A stretch of 64,000 nt of DNA from Ruminococcus sp. (GCA_021205185.1 JAJPYB010000013.1:1-64000); one strand, 5' to 3'. Shown: positions 50,303-59,721, counted from the stretch's first letter. The notes: generated by a model from the sequence alone, not told the origin. Made by a program: numbers and translations.

Positions 50303-51454
50303 ATGAAACCTTACTTTATTGCAATTGCTTTGACTTTTACACTTGGCTTGTCTGCTTGTCAAAGCGAGAACATAAGCGTGGAAAGCTCATCTTCTGCTCA
50401 AACAATTCAAGCAACAGAGACGACGAGCGAAGCGACAACAGATGCTACAACCGAAGTGCAAAATGTTATGCAAACGCCGACTTTCGAGTATATAGAAGCT
50501 TCAAACCCTGACGAAAAGGTGACATTAAAGGTAACAAGTGACCTCGAAAACGTCGACAAGCTTTTAGTTTATCATATCGAAGCTACATCTGATGATAAAA
50601 GCGTTGTGAACAGACAGCTTGCTAGTGAATTTTCGGTGAATGAAATTTCCGACGATTTAACGCTTAATATTGATATGTCTGGCGCTGGAGAGGTTGAAGA
50701 GATTTCAAAAGACAATAGTGCAATAAAGACTACATTTTATTCAGCAGGCTATAAAATCTGCGCTGTAAATGAAAGTGGAGAGCAATGGTCGGAATACTAT
50801 CCTTATGAGGTCTTGTTTGACACAGGAAGCGTATATCAGTACAATGCAAGCTTTTATGGTTCAACTGCCTGCGGTGCAGCAAACGGTGTTTTGCTTTTAC
50901 AAACTGCAATGCCGGCGTGGGGAGATGAGCTTAACGAGCGTCTTGACGTCGTTCGCAGCTATTCAGGAATTTCAGACGATTACAGCTGCGGAGAAGAAAT
51001 TGATTATTGTATGTCTGGAACTCACATTAAAAATTCTGTTAATCGCTGGCTTGAAGAAAACAATATCACCGAGTTTAGTGTTGAGGACTTCGGTGATGAG
51101 GACGGAGAAACCGAGAATATTATTCGCTCGCTTTTGGATACGGGCAGACCAGCTACTGTAATGGTAGCCTATAGTGGTGGAGAATTACTTGATGAGTACA
51201 GGTATGCTCATTGGATAACAATTAACGGATATAGAATCAGCGACGACGGGCAGACCTGCGAGTTTCGGTGGGAGAACACCATTTTACAGGTCGATTCTCA
51301 ATGGGACAGCGCAGAAACGGTTGAAACAGCTATTGAAGTAGTAATCAATGCTGATAATACAGGCGAGCGTTACGGAATAAACGAGGAGAATATGCCCGAA
51401 ATCGTCAGATATATTGTAGCCCTTAAATCGCCGCTCATTGCAGCTCTCGCATAG
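50303..51454 (+). CDS. Lipoprotein with C39-like peptidase domain
   Basis: 383 aa. Lipobox GLSAC with Cys19, Thr/Ser linker to about 55, a beta domain about 60-160 and then a peptidase C39-like domain. The putative catalytic Cys is near 190 in STACGAANG and the His near 303 in YAHWITINGY; the third residue may be the Asn in RWENT near 322. C39-like enzymes cleave at double-glycine leaders or act on wall peptides; this orphan has no ABC transporter domain. It follows the flavodoxin gene by 16 bp and starts at ATG 50303 after GAAAGGATG. Confidence 0.82.
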   Translation: MKPYFIAIALTFTLGLSACQSENISVESSSSAQTIQATETTSEATTDATTEVQNVMQTPTFEYIEASNPDEKVTLKVTSDLENVDKLLVYHIEATSDDKSVVNRQLASEFSVNEISDDLTLNIDMSGAGEVEEISKDNSAIKTTFYSAGYKICAVNESGEQWSEYYPYEVLFDTGSVYQYNASFYGSTACGAANGVLLLQTAMPAWGDELNERLDVVRSYSGISDDYSCGEEIDYCMSGTHIKNSVNRWLEENNITEFSVEDFGDEDGETENIIRSLLDTGRPATVMVAYSGGELLDEYRYAHWITINGYRISDDGQTCEFRWENTILQVDSQWDSAETVETAIEVVINADNTGERYGINEENMPEIVRYIVALKSPLIAALA

Positions 51455-51489
51455 AACTTCACTAACCCCTATAAATTTGTATCTCTGCC

Positions 51490-51527
51490 AAGAACCATCG
51501 CATTTTGCGTTGGTTCTTTGCACTTTT
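51490..51527 (+). terminator. Terminator after the C39-like gene
   Basis: AAGAACCA / TGGTTCTT outer stem with an inner CGC / GCG, then TTTGCACTTTT. The rest of the 340-bp gap 51455-51794 holds the next promoter and leader and no gene. Confidence 0.75.
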
Positions 51528-51666
51528 AAAAACTATATCACACAATTCCTCTCGCTGCTAAAATCTCTCAAGTTTCCTTAACAAAATGTGTAAATCAAGC
51601 GTACTTGTTGTGTTCCATTTGTGAAATGTCACAAAAATTTGCCCTTATATATGTGTAAAATGTACA

Positions 51667-51780
51667 TTGCCAATTGCGAGCGTTTATGTTACAATTAAGG
51701 TGTAGCAAAATTGCGGTTGCGCTCGACTGAACCGTAGCTTTAGCTGGAAACAATTTGTGCTGATTTGCGCTTTGGCACAA
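51667..51780 (+). promoter_or_regulatory. Promoter and leader of solute-binding protein 3
   Basis: TTGCCA (51667-51672), 17-bp spacer, TACAAT (51690-51695). In the leader, TTGTGC (51755-51760) can pair with GCACAA (51775-51780) directly before the GGGAGG ribosome binding site, so a hairpin abuts the site. Confidence 0.6.
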
Positions 51781-51794
51781 GGGAGGAGATTGGT

Positions 51795-53207
51795 ATGAAA
51801 ATATTAAAAAGAATTTTAGCGGGAACTTTGGCGGTCGTTCTGACATTTGCTTTGGTAGGCTGCGACTCAGGTGATGATGATTCTTCAAAGGATGATGAAA
51901 TCGCCGTTGTTTCAACCGACGACATTGAGCCAATCGCCGACGGTGAGGAAACTACCCTTGTCTGGATGGCAAACTACGACCTTAACCCTTCAAGCGACGA
52001 TGACGACAGAACTGTCGGACTTACTCTTTTTGAGGAAAAGGGCGGCTCTATTGAATATATGAGAGTTACCTCATCAAATCAGTTTACTAAGCTTGCAGCT
52101 GCAGTTACTGCGGGAACTGATGCGCCTGACCTTTTTGCGTATAATACGCTTGCTTTTCCGTGTCAGGTGGTTCAGGGCTTCTATCAGCCGCTCGATGAGG
52201 TTATAGATTTTGATTCTGATCTTTGGTCAAGCGTCAAGGATACAGCTGATCAGTTTATGCTTGATGGTAAGCATTATGTCGCTCCGATTGAATACGGACT
52301 GACAGCGCTGCTTTATTACGATAAGACTGTAATCTCTGAGGAAGGCTTGGACGACCCTATTGACCTTTATTATGCAGGTGAGTGGGATTACGACGCTATG
52401 GACGACCTTATGAGCGAATATGTTTCCAACGCTGCCGGCGATGAGGTAAGATACGGAATCAACGGCTGGTACGCTCCTCAAATGGTAGCGCAGACTGGTG
52501 AAACTCTTGTAACAACTGAGGATAATATTACATATGAGTCAAACCTTGACAGCGCAAAGATAGCGTCTGTTATGGAAAGACTTTACAACTGGCAGAAGAA
52601 CGGCTACGTTGAACCTAACTGGATAGGAACAGCTGCCGACGCTTTTGAGAAGAACATTTTGTTCTATTCAATGGGAACATGGGCTGCTATGGGCGATAAC
52701 GGTCCTGACGTTGAAGGCGATTGGGGAATGGTACCGTACCCGAGCGATCCTACTTACGAAGGTGAAAAGCCGATTTCATCCGCAAGCATTACTTCATATA
52801 TGTGGGTAACAGGTTCTGAAAAGACGGACGCAGTAAGATGCTTCTACGAGTGCTACAGAATAGCTCAGACTGATCCTACCTATGCTGCTACAGGACTTGA
52901 AAAGGCTAAGGCTGCAAGCCCGACATGGACTGATGAGGATTTCGAGCTTATGAGCGATCTTACAAATCCTGACAAGGTGCTTCTATTGTTCGACCCGGCT
53001 TACGGCGTATCGTCACTAATGGGCGACGACTTCAGCGGCTTTATGAGCGGCGTTTGCCTTGCAAACTGGCTTTATAAGTCAACCTCTGTTCCTGACGAGG
53101 AGGGCAATACCTATACATGGACTCAGAGCAAGGAAAAGTATTCAAGCACCGTTGAAGAAGAGGTAGCAACAATCAATTCGCAGATTCAGGACTTCATCAG
53201 CGAGTAA
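51795..53207 (+). CDS. Extracellular solute-binding lipoprotein, copy 3
   Basis: 470 aa from ATG 51795 (GGGAGGAGA ahead). Lipobox LVGC and an acidic DDDSSKDDE linker. It shares all the conserved segments of copies 1, 2 and 4, and is closest to copy 4 in TTDDIEPIADGEETTL(V/L)WMANYDLNP. Distinctive parts are SITSYMWVTGSEKTD and the segment KAKAASPTWTDEDFEL. It is probably transcribed with copy 4, which follows after 75 bp without a clear terminator. Ligand unknown; presumably an oligosaccharide. Confidence 0.88.
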   Translation: MKILKRILAGTLAVVLTFALVGCDSGDDDSSKDDEIAVVSTDDIEPIADGEETTLVWMANYDLNPSSDDDDRTVGLTLFEEKGGSIEYMRVTSSNQFTKLAAAVTAGTDAPDLFAYNTLAFPCQVVQGFYQPLDEVIDFDSDLWSSVKDTADQFMLDGKHYVAPIEYGLTALLYYDKTVISEEGLDDPIDLYYAGEWDYDAMDDLMSEYVSNAAGDEVRYGINGWYAPQMVAQTGETLVTTEDNITYESNLDSAKIASVMERLYNWQKNGYVEPNWIGTAADAFEKNILFYSMGTWAAMGDNGPDVEGDWGMVPYPSDPTYEGEKPISSASITSYMWVTGSEKTDAVRCFYECYRIAQTDPTYAATGLEKAKAASPTWTDEDFELMSDLTNPDKVLLLFDPAYGVSSLMGDDFSGFMSGVCLANWLYKSTSVPDEEGNTYTWTQSKEKYSSTVEEEVATINSQIQDFISE

Positions 53208-53282
53208 GCGTTGGTAATTGTGGTACAAATGATGTCAGTCGTTTGATATAGAATTTTACAATTCAGAAAAGGAGTTTAGAAA

Positions 53283-54692
53283 ATGAAAAATCTCAAAAAA
53301 TTGTTAGCAGCAATGCTGGCAGTTTCAATGACGTTTGCATTAGCAGCTTGTAGCGACGACGACTCTGAAGATGCTTCTTCTCACGAGGATACCGTACAGG
53401 TTGTAAGCACAGACGACATTGAGCCTATCGCCGACGGAGAGGAAACAACTCTTCTTTGGATGGCAAACTACGACTTGAACCCGACCTCAGATGATGAGAA
53501 GACAGTTGGTTTAACGCTGTTTGAGGAAAAGGGCGGCTCGATTGAATGGTCGAGAGTTACCTCTTCAAACCAGTTTACAAAGCTGGCTGCTGCTGTAACA
53601 TCAGGCAAGGACGTTCCTGACCTGTTTGCAAGCGGATCATTCCCATATCAGGTTCTTCAGGGCTTCTATCAGCCGGTTGACGATGTAGTTGACTTTGACG
53701 ACCCGCTGTGGGTTGACGTTAAGTCTACTGCCGATCAGTATGTATTAAACGGCAAGCATTATGTTGCGCCTATCGAGTTTTCTCCTGCGGTTTACATCTT
53801 CTATGATAAGAATACAATCGTTGAAGAGGGACTTGACGATCCACAAGACCTCTATTATGCAGGCGAGTGGGATTACGACGCTATGGACGACCTTATGAGC
53901 GAGTACGTAAATAATGCGGAAGGCGACGAGGTAAGGTACGGAATTAACGGCTACTATGCGCCTTCATACATTCAGCAGACTGGCGAAACGCTCGTTATGG
54001 TTGATGACGACGGAACATACTATTCTAACCTTGACAGCGCTGCAATAGCAAAGGCTGAGGAAAGACTTTACAACTGGCAGAAGAACGGCTACGTTGAAGC
54101 AAGCTGGATAGGTAGCGCTGCTGACGCATTCAACGCAGGCTGCTTGTTCTACGCTATGGGTTCATGGGCAGCTACTGGTGACGCAGGTCCGTCATCAGGC
54201 GAGAGCTGGGGAATCGTTCCTGTTCCTTCCGACCCTGACTACGATGGAGATTTACCGCTTGTATCCGCTACAATGACAGCTTACTGGTGGGTTAAGGGTT
54301 CTACAAAGACCGACGCTGTAAGATGCTTCTATGAGTGCTACAGAATTGCTCAGACTGATGAAACCTACAAGCAGAACGTTAAGGATAAGTGGCTTGAAGA
54401 TAATCCGAACTGGACAGAAGATGATTACGATCTTATGATGGAGCTTTCTGACCCTGACCAGAACCTTATGATCTTTGACCCGGCTTACGGAGTATCAGCT
54501 CTTATGGGCGACGACAACAGCGGTTTCCATTCAGGTGAGTCACTTGCAAACTACCTCTATAAGGCAACCTCTGCTCCTGACCAGACGACAGGTAATATCC
54601 TGACCTGGACGCAAACGAAGGAAACCTATTCGGCAACTGTTGAGAGCGAAGTTGAAACTCTTAACGAGTCGATCGCATCCTTTACTGAATAG
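53283..54692 (+). CDS. Extracellular solute-binding lipoprotein, copy 4
   Basis: 469 aa. Lipobox ALAAC near residue 22, acidic linker, then the same binding fold. It has FASGSFPYQVLQGFYQP in place of the longer N-terminal loop of the others and FSPAVYIFYDKN in the ligand region. The start ATG 53283 follows AAAGGAG. It is the last of the four paralogs and ends at a strong terminator. As with the others, transport would need a permease encoded elsewhere. Confidence 0.88.
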   Translation: MKNLKKLLAAMLAVSMTFALAACSDDDSEDASSHEDTVQVVSTDDIEPIADGEETTLLWMANYDLNPTSDDEKTVGLTLFEEKGGSIEWSRVTSSNQFTKLAAAVTSGKDVPDLFASGSFPYQVLQGFYQPVDDVVDFDDPLWVDVKSTADQYVLNGKHYVAPIEFSPAVYIFYDKNTIVEEGLDDPQDLYYAGEWDYDAMDDLMSEYVNNAEGDEVRYGINGYYAPSYIQQTGETLVMVDDDGTYYSNLDSAAIAKAEERLYNWQKNGYVEASWIGSAADAFNAGCLFYAMGSWAATGDAGPSSGESWGIVPVPSDPDYDGDLPLVSATMTAYWWVKGSTKTDAVRCFYECYRIAQTDETYKQNVKDKWLEDNPNWTEDDYDLMMELSDPDQNLMIFDPAYGVSALMGDDNSGFHSGESLANYLYKATSAPDQTTGNILTWTQTKETYSATVESEVETLNESIASFTE

Positions 54693-54716
54693 AAATCAAA
54701 CGATTGATTTGTAAAA

Positions 54717-54755
54717 AAATATCCCTTGCCAGTTTTCTGGCAGGGGATATTTAAG
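54717..54755. terminator. Bidirectional terminator
   Basis: AAATATCCCTTGCCAG / CTGGCAGGGGATATTT with a TTTT loop, and T runs on both sides. Ends solute-binding protein 4 and the asparaginase gene. Confidence 0.88.
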
Positions 54756-54766
54756 TTTTGTCAATT

Positions 54767-55651
54767 TTAGTCTGTTTCTACGCCGCTTAGCAAACAGGCG
54801 TAAGCCGTTTCAAGCGTTAAGTCGTGAAGAAATTTTACGCCGAGTCCTTGAAGCTCAACAGTAGATTCATAAAGCGTATTTTCCGATTTTACCGAAGCGG
54901 CATAAATTTCTGTACCGCTTGTCCTTGCCTTCTCAACAAGCACTTTCAAGACGTCAACATCTGTCGTTCCGCCGTGGTAAAGCTCGATTAAAATGCTGTC
55001 AAAGCATTTAGTGTCCACAAACGAATAGTCCGCCCCGACATAGCTTTTTAATATCAGAACTCGCTTTTTAAATCCTGAAAATTCATCACAGTATACAGGC
55101 CTTGAGGGGAGAGAATAAAAGCTACTGCCTAAAATCTGCGACTGAGTAATCTGGTAGCCTTTGTGCAGCCTGACCGCTTCTCCTTCGCTTTTGTAAGGCA
55201 CATAAACGCCGCTTGTAACGCCGCTTAGTAGTACGTCAACCCCACACTTTAAATTTTCAAGTCCGTTAGCTCTTTTGTCCTCTAAAACCCTGTCCGAAGC
55301 AATTACAAAAACCGGCAAGTTTTTATTCCCGAAGAAAACCGAAAGCATATTTGCAAAGTAAGCGAGCGTGTCGCTGCCGTGCGCAATAAATATAGCGTCG
55401 TAATTTTTATCATCAACTGATAAAAGTCTGCTTACAATTTTTTCCCAGTCTGACGGCTTCATATTCTCACTCAGCTTGTTAAGTAAAAATTCGCACTCAA
55501 ACTCTATTTTCTCACGATATTTCGGATATAAGTCAAAGAACATATCCGCCAGGCGGCTTTTTGAACCTCCGCCATTATCAATAGGAGAAATTGCATTATC
55601 GCTGATGGTAGATGCAATAGTTCCGCCTGTAAAAATCATAAGAGCTTTCAT
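54767..55651 (-). CDS. Asparaginase-family protein
   Basis: 294 aa, cytoplasmic (no signal). The first catalytic Thr is Thr11 in FTGGTIAST. The second motif reads AHGSDTLAYFA at 90-100, with Ser93 where most L-asparaginases have Thr. The third region (SDRVLEDKRANGLENL) has the lysine area but not the usual MR-x-x-SADG text. It is therefore a divergent member; asparaginase activity is plausible but other amidase activity cannot be excluded. It diverges from purA. The start ATG 55651 follows GGAAGTG. Confidence 0.82.
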   Translation of the reverse strand: MKALMIFTGGTIASTISDNAISPIDNGGGSKSRLADMFFDLYPKYREKIEFECEFLLNKLSENMKPSDWEKIVSRLLSVDDKNYDAIFIAHGSDTLAYFANMLSVFFGNKNLPVFVIASDRVLEDKRANGLENLKCGVDVLLSGVTSGVYVPYKSEGEAVRLHKGYQITQSQILGSSFYSLPSRPVYCDEFSGFKKRVLILKSYVGADYSFVDTKCFDSILIELYHGGTTDVDVLKVLVEKARTSGTEIYAASVKSENTLYESTVELQGLGVKFLHDLTLETAYACLLSGVETD

Positions 55652-55740
55652 TTCGTTTCACTTCCCATTGCGTAAAGTTTATCAAAAACAAACGCTTTTG
55701 TCAAATTGTGCTTCAACTTGTAAAAATTTCAATTTAATTC

Positions 55741-55769
55741 TTTACAAGCCGTCTTTTTTATGGTATACT
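55741..55769 (+). promoter_or_regulatory. purA promoter
   Basis: TTTACA (55741-55746), 17-bp spacer, TATACT (55764-55769), 52 bases before the purA start. Confidence 0.75.
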
Positions 55770-55821
55770 TTATCCTGTGATTTTATTCACAAAAATTGTG
55801 CCTATTCGGGAGGAGAAAGTA

Positions 55822-57111
55822 ATGGTAAAAGCAATAGTTGGAGCTAACTGGGGCGACGAAGGAAAGGGCAAAATGACCGATATGCTCGCTTGCAACGCTG
55901 ATATCGTAATCAGATTTCAGGGCGGAGCAAACGCTGGTCATACCATAGTAAATGATTATGGGAAATTTGCGCTTCATACACTTCCGAGCGGAGTTTTCAA
56001 TTCAAATACAACTAACATTATTGGTAACGGCGTTGCGCTTAATATTCCTGTATTCTTTAACGAGCTTAAAGAGGTTGTAAGCCGCGATGTTCCAATGCCG
56101 AAGATTTTAATATCCGACCGTTGTCAGATAGTAATGCCTTATCATATTGCTTTTGACGAATACGAGGAGGAAAGATTAGGCAAGTCGAGCTTTGGTTCAA
56201 CAAAGTCTGGTATTGCGCCGTTTTATTCTGATAAGTACGCAAAGATCGGTATTCAGGTTCAGGAGCTTTTTGACGAGAAGTCTTTAAGAGAGCATCTTGA
56301 AAGAATTGCGCCGCAAAAGAACGTAATACTCGAGCACCTGTATCACAAGCCTGCGCTTGACATTGACGCTCTTATGGAAACGCTTAAAGAGTACAAAGAA
56401 ATGGTTGAGCCTTACGTTTGTGACGTTTCCTTGTATCTTGATAACGCTATCAAGGAGGGTAAGGAAATTCTTCTTGAGGGTCAGCTCGGAACCCTAAAGG
56501 ATCCTGATCACGGAATCTATCCAATGGTTACATCCTCTTCAACACTTGCGTCTTATGGCGCAATCGGTACTGGCATTCCTCCTTATGAGATTAAGCAAAT
56601 TGTTACCGTCTGCAAGGCTTATTCGTCAGCAGTCGGAGCAGGAGCATTTGTTTCTGAAATTTTCGGCGAGGAAGCCGACGAGCTAAGACGTCGTGGCGGC
56701 GACGGCGGAGAGTACGGAGCTACAACAGGCCGTCCGAGAAGAATGGGTTGGTTTGACTGCGTAGCTTCAAAATACGGCTGCCGTTTACAAGGAACAACAG
56801 ACGTAGCGTTTACAGTTCTGGATGTTTTAGGATACCTGGAGAAAATCCCTGTTTGCGTGGGTTATGAAATTGACGGCGAGGTTACTACCGACTTCCCGAC
56901 AACCGTAAAGCTTGAAAAGGCAAAGCCTGTGCTTAAGGTTCTTGACGGCTGGATGTGCGACATCAGAGGAATCAAAACTTATGAGGAGCTGCCTGAAAAC
57001 TGCCGCAAGTACATAGAGTTCTGCGAGGAGCAAATCGGCTATCCTATAACTTACGTTTCAAACGGACCAAAAAGAGAAGATATTATAAAGCGTAAAAGCG
57101 CATTGAAATAA
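55822..57111 (+). CDS. purA: Adenylosuccinate synthetase
   Basis: 429 aa, normal length. Joins IMP and aspartate with GTP in AMP synthesis. The GTP loop GDEGKGK is at 11-17, followed by the IMP-binding segments GANAGHTIV and TKSGIAPFYSDKYAK, and the C-terminal YEELPENCRKYIEF with TYVSNGPKRED. The start ATG 55822 follows GGGAGGAGAAAGTA; the frame extends upstream into the promoter. Single gene with its own promoter and terminator. Confidence 0.97.
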   Translation: MVKAIVGANWGDEGKGKMTDMLACNADIVIRFQGGANAGHTIVNDYGKFALHTLPSGVFNSNTTNIIGNGVALNIPVFFNELKEVVSRDVPMPKILISDRCQIVMPYHIAFDEYEEERLGKSSFGSTKSGIAPFYSDKYAKIGIQVQELFDEKSLREHLERIAPQKNVILEHLYHKPALDIDALMETLKEYKEMVEPYVCDVSLYLDNAIKEGKEILLEGQLGTLKDPDHGIYPMVTSSSTLASYGAIGTGIPPYEIKQIVTVCKAYSSAVGAGAFVSEIFGEEADELRRRGGDGGEYGATTGRPRRMGWFDCVASKYGCRLQGTTDVAFTVLDVLGYLEKIPVCVGYEIDGEVTTDFPTTVKLEKAKPVLKVLDGWMCDIRGIKTYEELPENCRKYIEFCEEQIGYPITYVSNGPKREDIIKRKSALK

Positions 57112-57126
57112 TTTAAGCCAAAAAAC

Positions 57127-57163
57127 AAAGTCCTGTGAGTTTTAAAGCTCGCAGGACTTTTTT
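57127..57163. terminator. Bidirectional terminator
   Basis: AAAGTCCTGTGAG / GCTCGCAGGACTTT stem followed by T run; also serves the convergent aldo/keto reductase gene. Confidence 0.87.
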
Positions 57164-57173
57164 ATACTTATTT

Positions 57174-58169
57174 CTACCAAGCCTTTGTAAGGCTGTCGAT
57201 TTTTTTGATTTCTTCCTCTGAAAATTCAAGGTTTTCTACCGCCTTGCAGTTTTCCTCAATCTGAGAAGGCTTAGATGCGCCAATCAGAACGGTAGTGCAT
57301 TTTTCATCTCGTAAAACCCAAGCCAAAGCCATTTGCGAAAGGGTCTGACCTCTCCCTCTTGCAATTTCATTCAAGGCGTTTAGCTGCGTGATTTTTTCTT
57401 CATCAAGCTGACTTCTGAGCCATTCGTTTTTGGAAGCTCTGCTGCCCTCGGCGATACCGTTTAAATATTTGTCGGTTAAAAATCCTTGCGCAAGCGGACA
57501 ATACGCCGCCATCCCAACGCCCGTCTGACAGCACAAATCGTAAAGTCCGTCAGGCTCAATCCAGCGGTGAAGCATATTGTACATCGGCTGATTTATAATA
57601 TACGGCGTGTGAAGGGATGCAAAAATCGAAGCTATTTCCTCCGACTGCTGTCTGTTATAATTTGAAATTCCGATATACAGAGCTTTTCCGCTTCTGACAA
57701 TTCCGTCTAGTGCCTGAGCCGTTTCTTCAAGCGGCGTGTCAGGGTCAAATACGTGGTGGTAGAAAATATCGACGTAGTCGACGCCAAGTCTTTTTAAGCT
57801 TTGATCGATTGAAGCTGTAAGGTACTTCTTGCTTCCGCCCTTTCCTCCGTAAGGTCCGTCCCACATCTCATAGCCTGCCTTTGTGGCGATTACAATTTCA
57901 TCTCTGTACGACGCAAACGATGTCTTTAAAACTCTGCCAAAGTTTTCCTCCGCCGAGCCGTTGTACGGGTGACCGTAGTTGTTGGCAAGGTCGAAGTAGG
58001 TGATTCCGTTATCAAAAGCCGTTTCGCACATCTTTAAAATATTTGAAAACGGCGCTTCAAAGCCAAAATTCTGCCACAGTCCAAGCGAAATCCTAGGAAG
58101 CTTCAGTCCGCTATTTCCGCATCTTGAATATTTCATTTTTTCATATCTTTTCTCATCAGCAATATACAT
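57174..58169 (-). CDS. Aldo/keto reductase (YghZ/glyceraldehyde-3-phosphate reductase type)
   Basis: 331 aa, NADPH-dependent TIM barrel. The catalytic tetrad is visible: Asp60 and Tyr65 (FDLANNYG), Lys97 (ATKAG) and His138 (YHHVFDPDTP). The segments HPYNGSAEENFGRVL and GYEMWDGPYG are typical of the YghZ branch, which reduces L-glyceraldehyde 3-phosphate and methylglyoxal. The start ATG 58169 follows GAGAGG. The gene is alone between a terminator and a divergent promoter region, consistent with a detoxification role. Confidence 0.92.
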   Translation of the reverse strand: MYIADEKRYEKMKYSRCGNSGLKLPRISLGLWQNFGFEAPFSNILKMCETAFDNGITYFDLANNYGHPYNGSAEENFGRVLKTSFASYRDEIVIATKAGYEMWDGPYGGKGGSKKYLTASIDQSLKRLGVDYVDIFYHHVFDPDTPLEETAQALDGIVRSGKALYIGISNYNRQQSEEIASIFASLHTPYIINQPMYNMLHRWIEPDGLYDLCCQTGVGMAAYCPLAQGFLTDKYLNGIAEGSRASKNEWLRSQLDEEKITQLNALNEIARGRGQTLSQMALAWVLRDEKCTTVLIGASKPSQIEENCKAVENLEFSEEEIKKIDSLTKAW

Positions 58170-58320
58170 ATTTTTTCCTCTCTTTCAAAGCAATTTTATC
58201 ATATCGAAAAACGAATGTCAATCAGGCGAGCTTTCAAAGTCACAGCCTGCTTCTTTTCGACATATTATGATATGAAATGTTATGAGTAAGTCAACATCCA
58301 AAAAATAGGAGAAAAATAAA

Positions 58321-58545
58321 ATGAACTACAATCTGATTGCAATGACGAGTATAACCTATGCGCAAAAGGCAAAAAGCCTTTTAAACGCACAGAGAATGTA
58401 CTGTGAAATACAAAAAACACCGAGCGAATATTTTTCAGGCTGCGGATATTCAATAAGAGTAAAGGACGATATTAGTAAAGTTACAGCAATTTTGCGGGAA
58501 AACGGAGTTAAGTACAAGCAAACGGCGAGTGGTTACAGGAGGTAG
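58321..58545 (+). CDS. DUF3343 putative Se/S carrier-like protein
   Basis: 74 aa, small ferredoxin-like fold of the DUF3343 family. The single Cys in SGCGYSIRV (about residue 40-43) is the candidate sulfur or selenium carrier. These proteins are often encoded next to class V aminotransferases/cysteine desulfurases, as here: the downstream gene starts 5 bp after its stop. A role in shuttling sulfur or selenium is inferred from that linkage. Confidence 0.85.
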   Translation: MNYNLIAMTSITYAQKAKSLLNAQRMYCEIQKTPSEYFSGCGYSIRVKDDISKVTAILRENGVKYKQTASGYRR

Positions 58546-58549
58546 CGGC

Positions 58550-59671
58550 GTGATAAATTTTGACAATTCAGCTACAACCTTTCCAATGCCCGAAGCTGTA
58601 GCTAAGGCAGTTTACACCGCGGTTAAACGCTATGGCGGAAATGCAGGAAGAAGCGGACATAGCCTGTCAATTATGACGGCAGGAAAGGTGTTTGAGGTGC
58701 GTGAAGCGTTATCTCAGCTTTTTGACGCAAAGCCTGAAAACGTAGTCTTTACACTAAACTGCACCCACGCTTTAAATTTAGCTATAAAAGGAACTCTCAA
58801 AGCAGGGGATCATTGCATAATTTCCTCCCTTGAGCACAACAGCGTTTCACGACCTGTTTATGCTATGTCAAGAAGGTCCGGCGTTACCTTTTCGGTTTTA
58901 GAGGTAATCGACGATGACGAGCAAACGCTCGATCGCCTGAAGCGTCTTATAAGAGATAACACAAAGGCGATAGCAATGACAATTTGCTCAAACGTCACAG
59001 GAAAAATCCTGCCGTACAAACTGATAGGCGAGCTTTGCCGCAGAAGGGGAATTGTTTATATAGCCGACGCTGCACAGGCGGCAGGCGTAATACCCCTTTC
59101 AATGAGCGACGGCTTCGACTTTTTGTGTATGTCGGGTCATAAAGGACTTTACGGCCCGACAGGAACAGGTGTGCTTATCTCCTCCGAGCGTTTTCCCTTG
59201 TCAACAATTATCGAGGGAGGAACCGGCACGACCTCTTTAGAGCTTGAGCAAACCGGCGGTTTGCCCGAACAGCTAGAAAGCGGAACGTTAAACAGCGTCG
59301 GAATTATAGGACTTGGCGCAGGAATTAATTTTGTCAAAGAAAAGGGAATGCAAAAAATTTATGACCACGAAATGCGTCTGACAAACGCTTTCTTTCAAGG
59401 ATTAGCCGAAATGAAAGATATAACCGTTTTGCGTGGAAGCGGCAACTACTCGGCAGTCGTTTCGTTTAACAAGAACGGCTTTCATTCAGACGAGCTAGCT
59501 GAGTATCTTAGCGACAGGGGAATTTTTCTTCGGGGCGGCTACCATTGCTCAGCTTTAGCGCACAAATATTTAAAGACTGAAAAGACAGGAGCAGTGAGAT
59601 TTTCGCCGTCTGTTATGAACACAAAAGACGATGTAAAAAAGCTTCTTTTCGAGCTTAGAAGAATTTCTTAA
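58550..59671 (+). CDS. Class V aminotransferase / cysteine desulfurase (SufS/CsdA-like)
   Basis: 373 aa from GTG 58550, seven bases after AGGAGG; the longer frame starts before that site. The N-terminus INFDNSATTFPMP is typical. The PLP lysine is Lys198 (CMSGHKGLYGPTGTG) and the active-site Cys is Cys333 in RGGYHCSALAHK, the short-loop signature of group II desulfurases. It is coupled to the DUF3343 gene, so the pair may deliver sulfur or selenium from cysteine or selenocysteine. It is distinct from the nifS/iscU pair at 38-40 kb. Confidence 0.88.
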   Translation: MINFDNSATTFPMPEAVAKAVYTAVKRYGGNAGRSGHSLSIMTAGKVFEVREALSQLFDAKPENVVFTLNCTHALNLAIKGTLKAGDHCIISSLEHNSVSRPVYAMSRRSGVTFSVLEVIDDDEQTLDRLKRLIRDNTKAIAMTICSNVTGKILPYKLIGELCRRRGIVYIADAAQAAGVIPLSMSDGFDFLCMSGHKGLYGPTGTGVLISSERFPLSTIIEGGTGTTSLELEQTGGLPEQLESGTLNSVGIIGLGAGINFVKEKGMQKIYDHEMRLTNAFFQGLAEMKDITVLRGSGNYSAVVSFNKNGFHSDELAEYLSDRGIFLRGGYHCSALAHKYLKTEKTGAVRFSPSVMNTKDDVKKLLFELRRIS

Positions 59672-59721
59672 TGGTATCTGAATTCTTTTGAAATTTCCCA
59701 CAATTTTTTTGCCGCAAAGCC

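Noticed and set aside
58330-58345. Match to the AATCTGATTGCA part of element E within the DUF3343 gene
   Set aside because: Only 12 bases, inside coding sequence and without the GGATAGAGAGG block; chance similarity.
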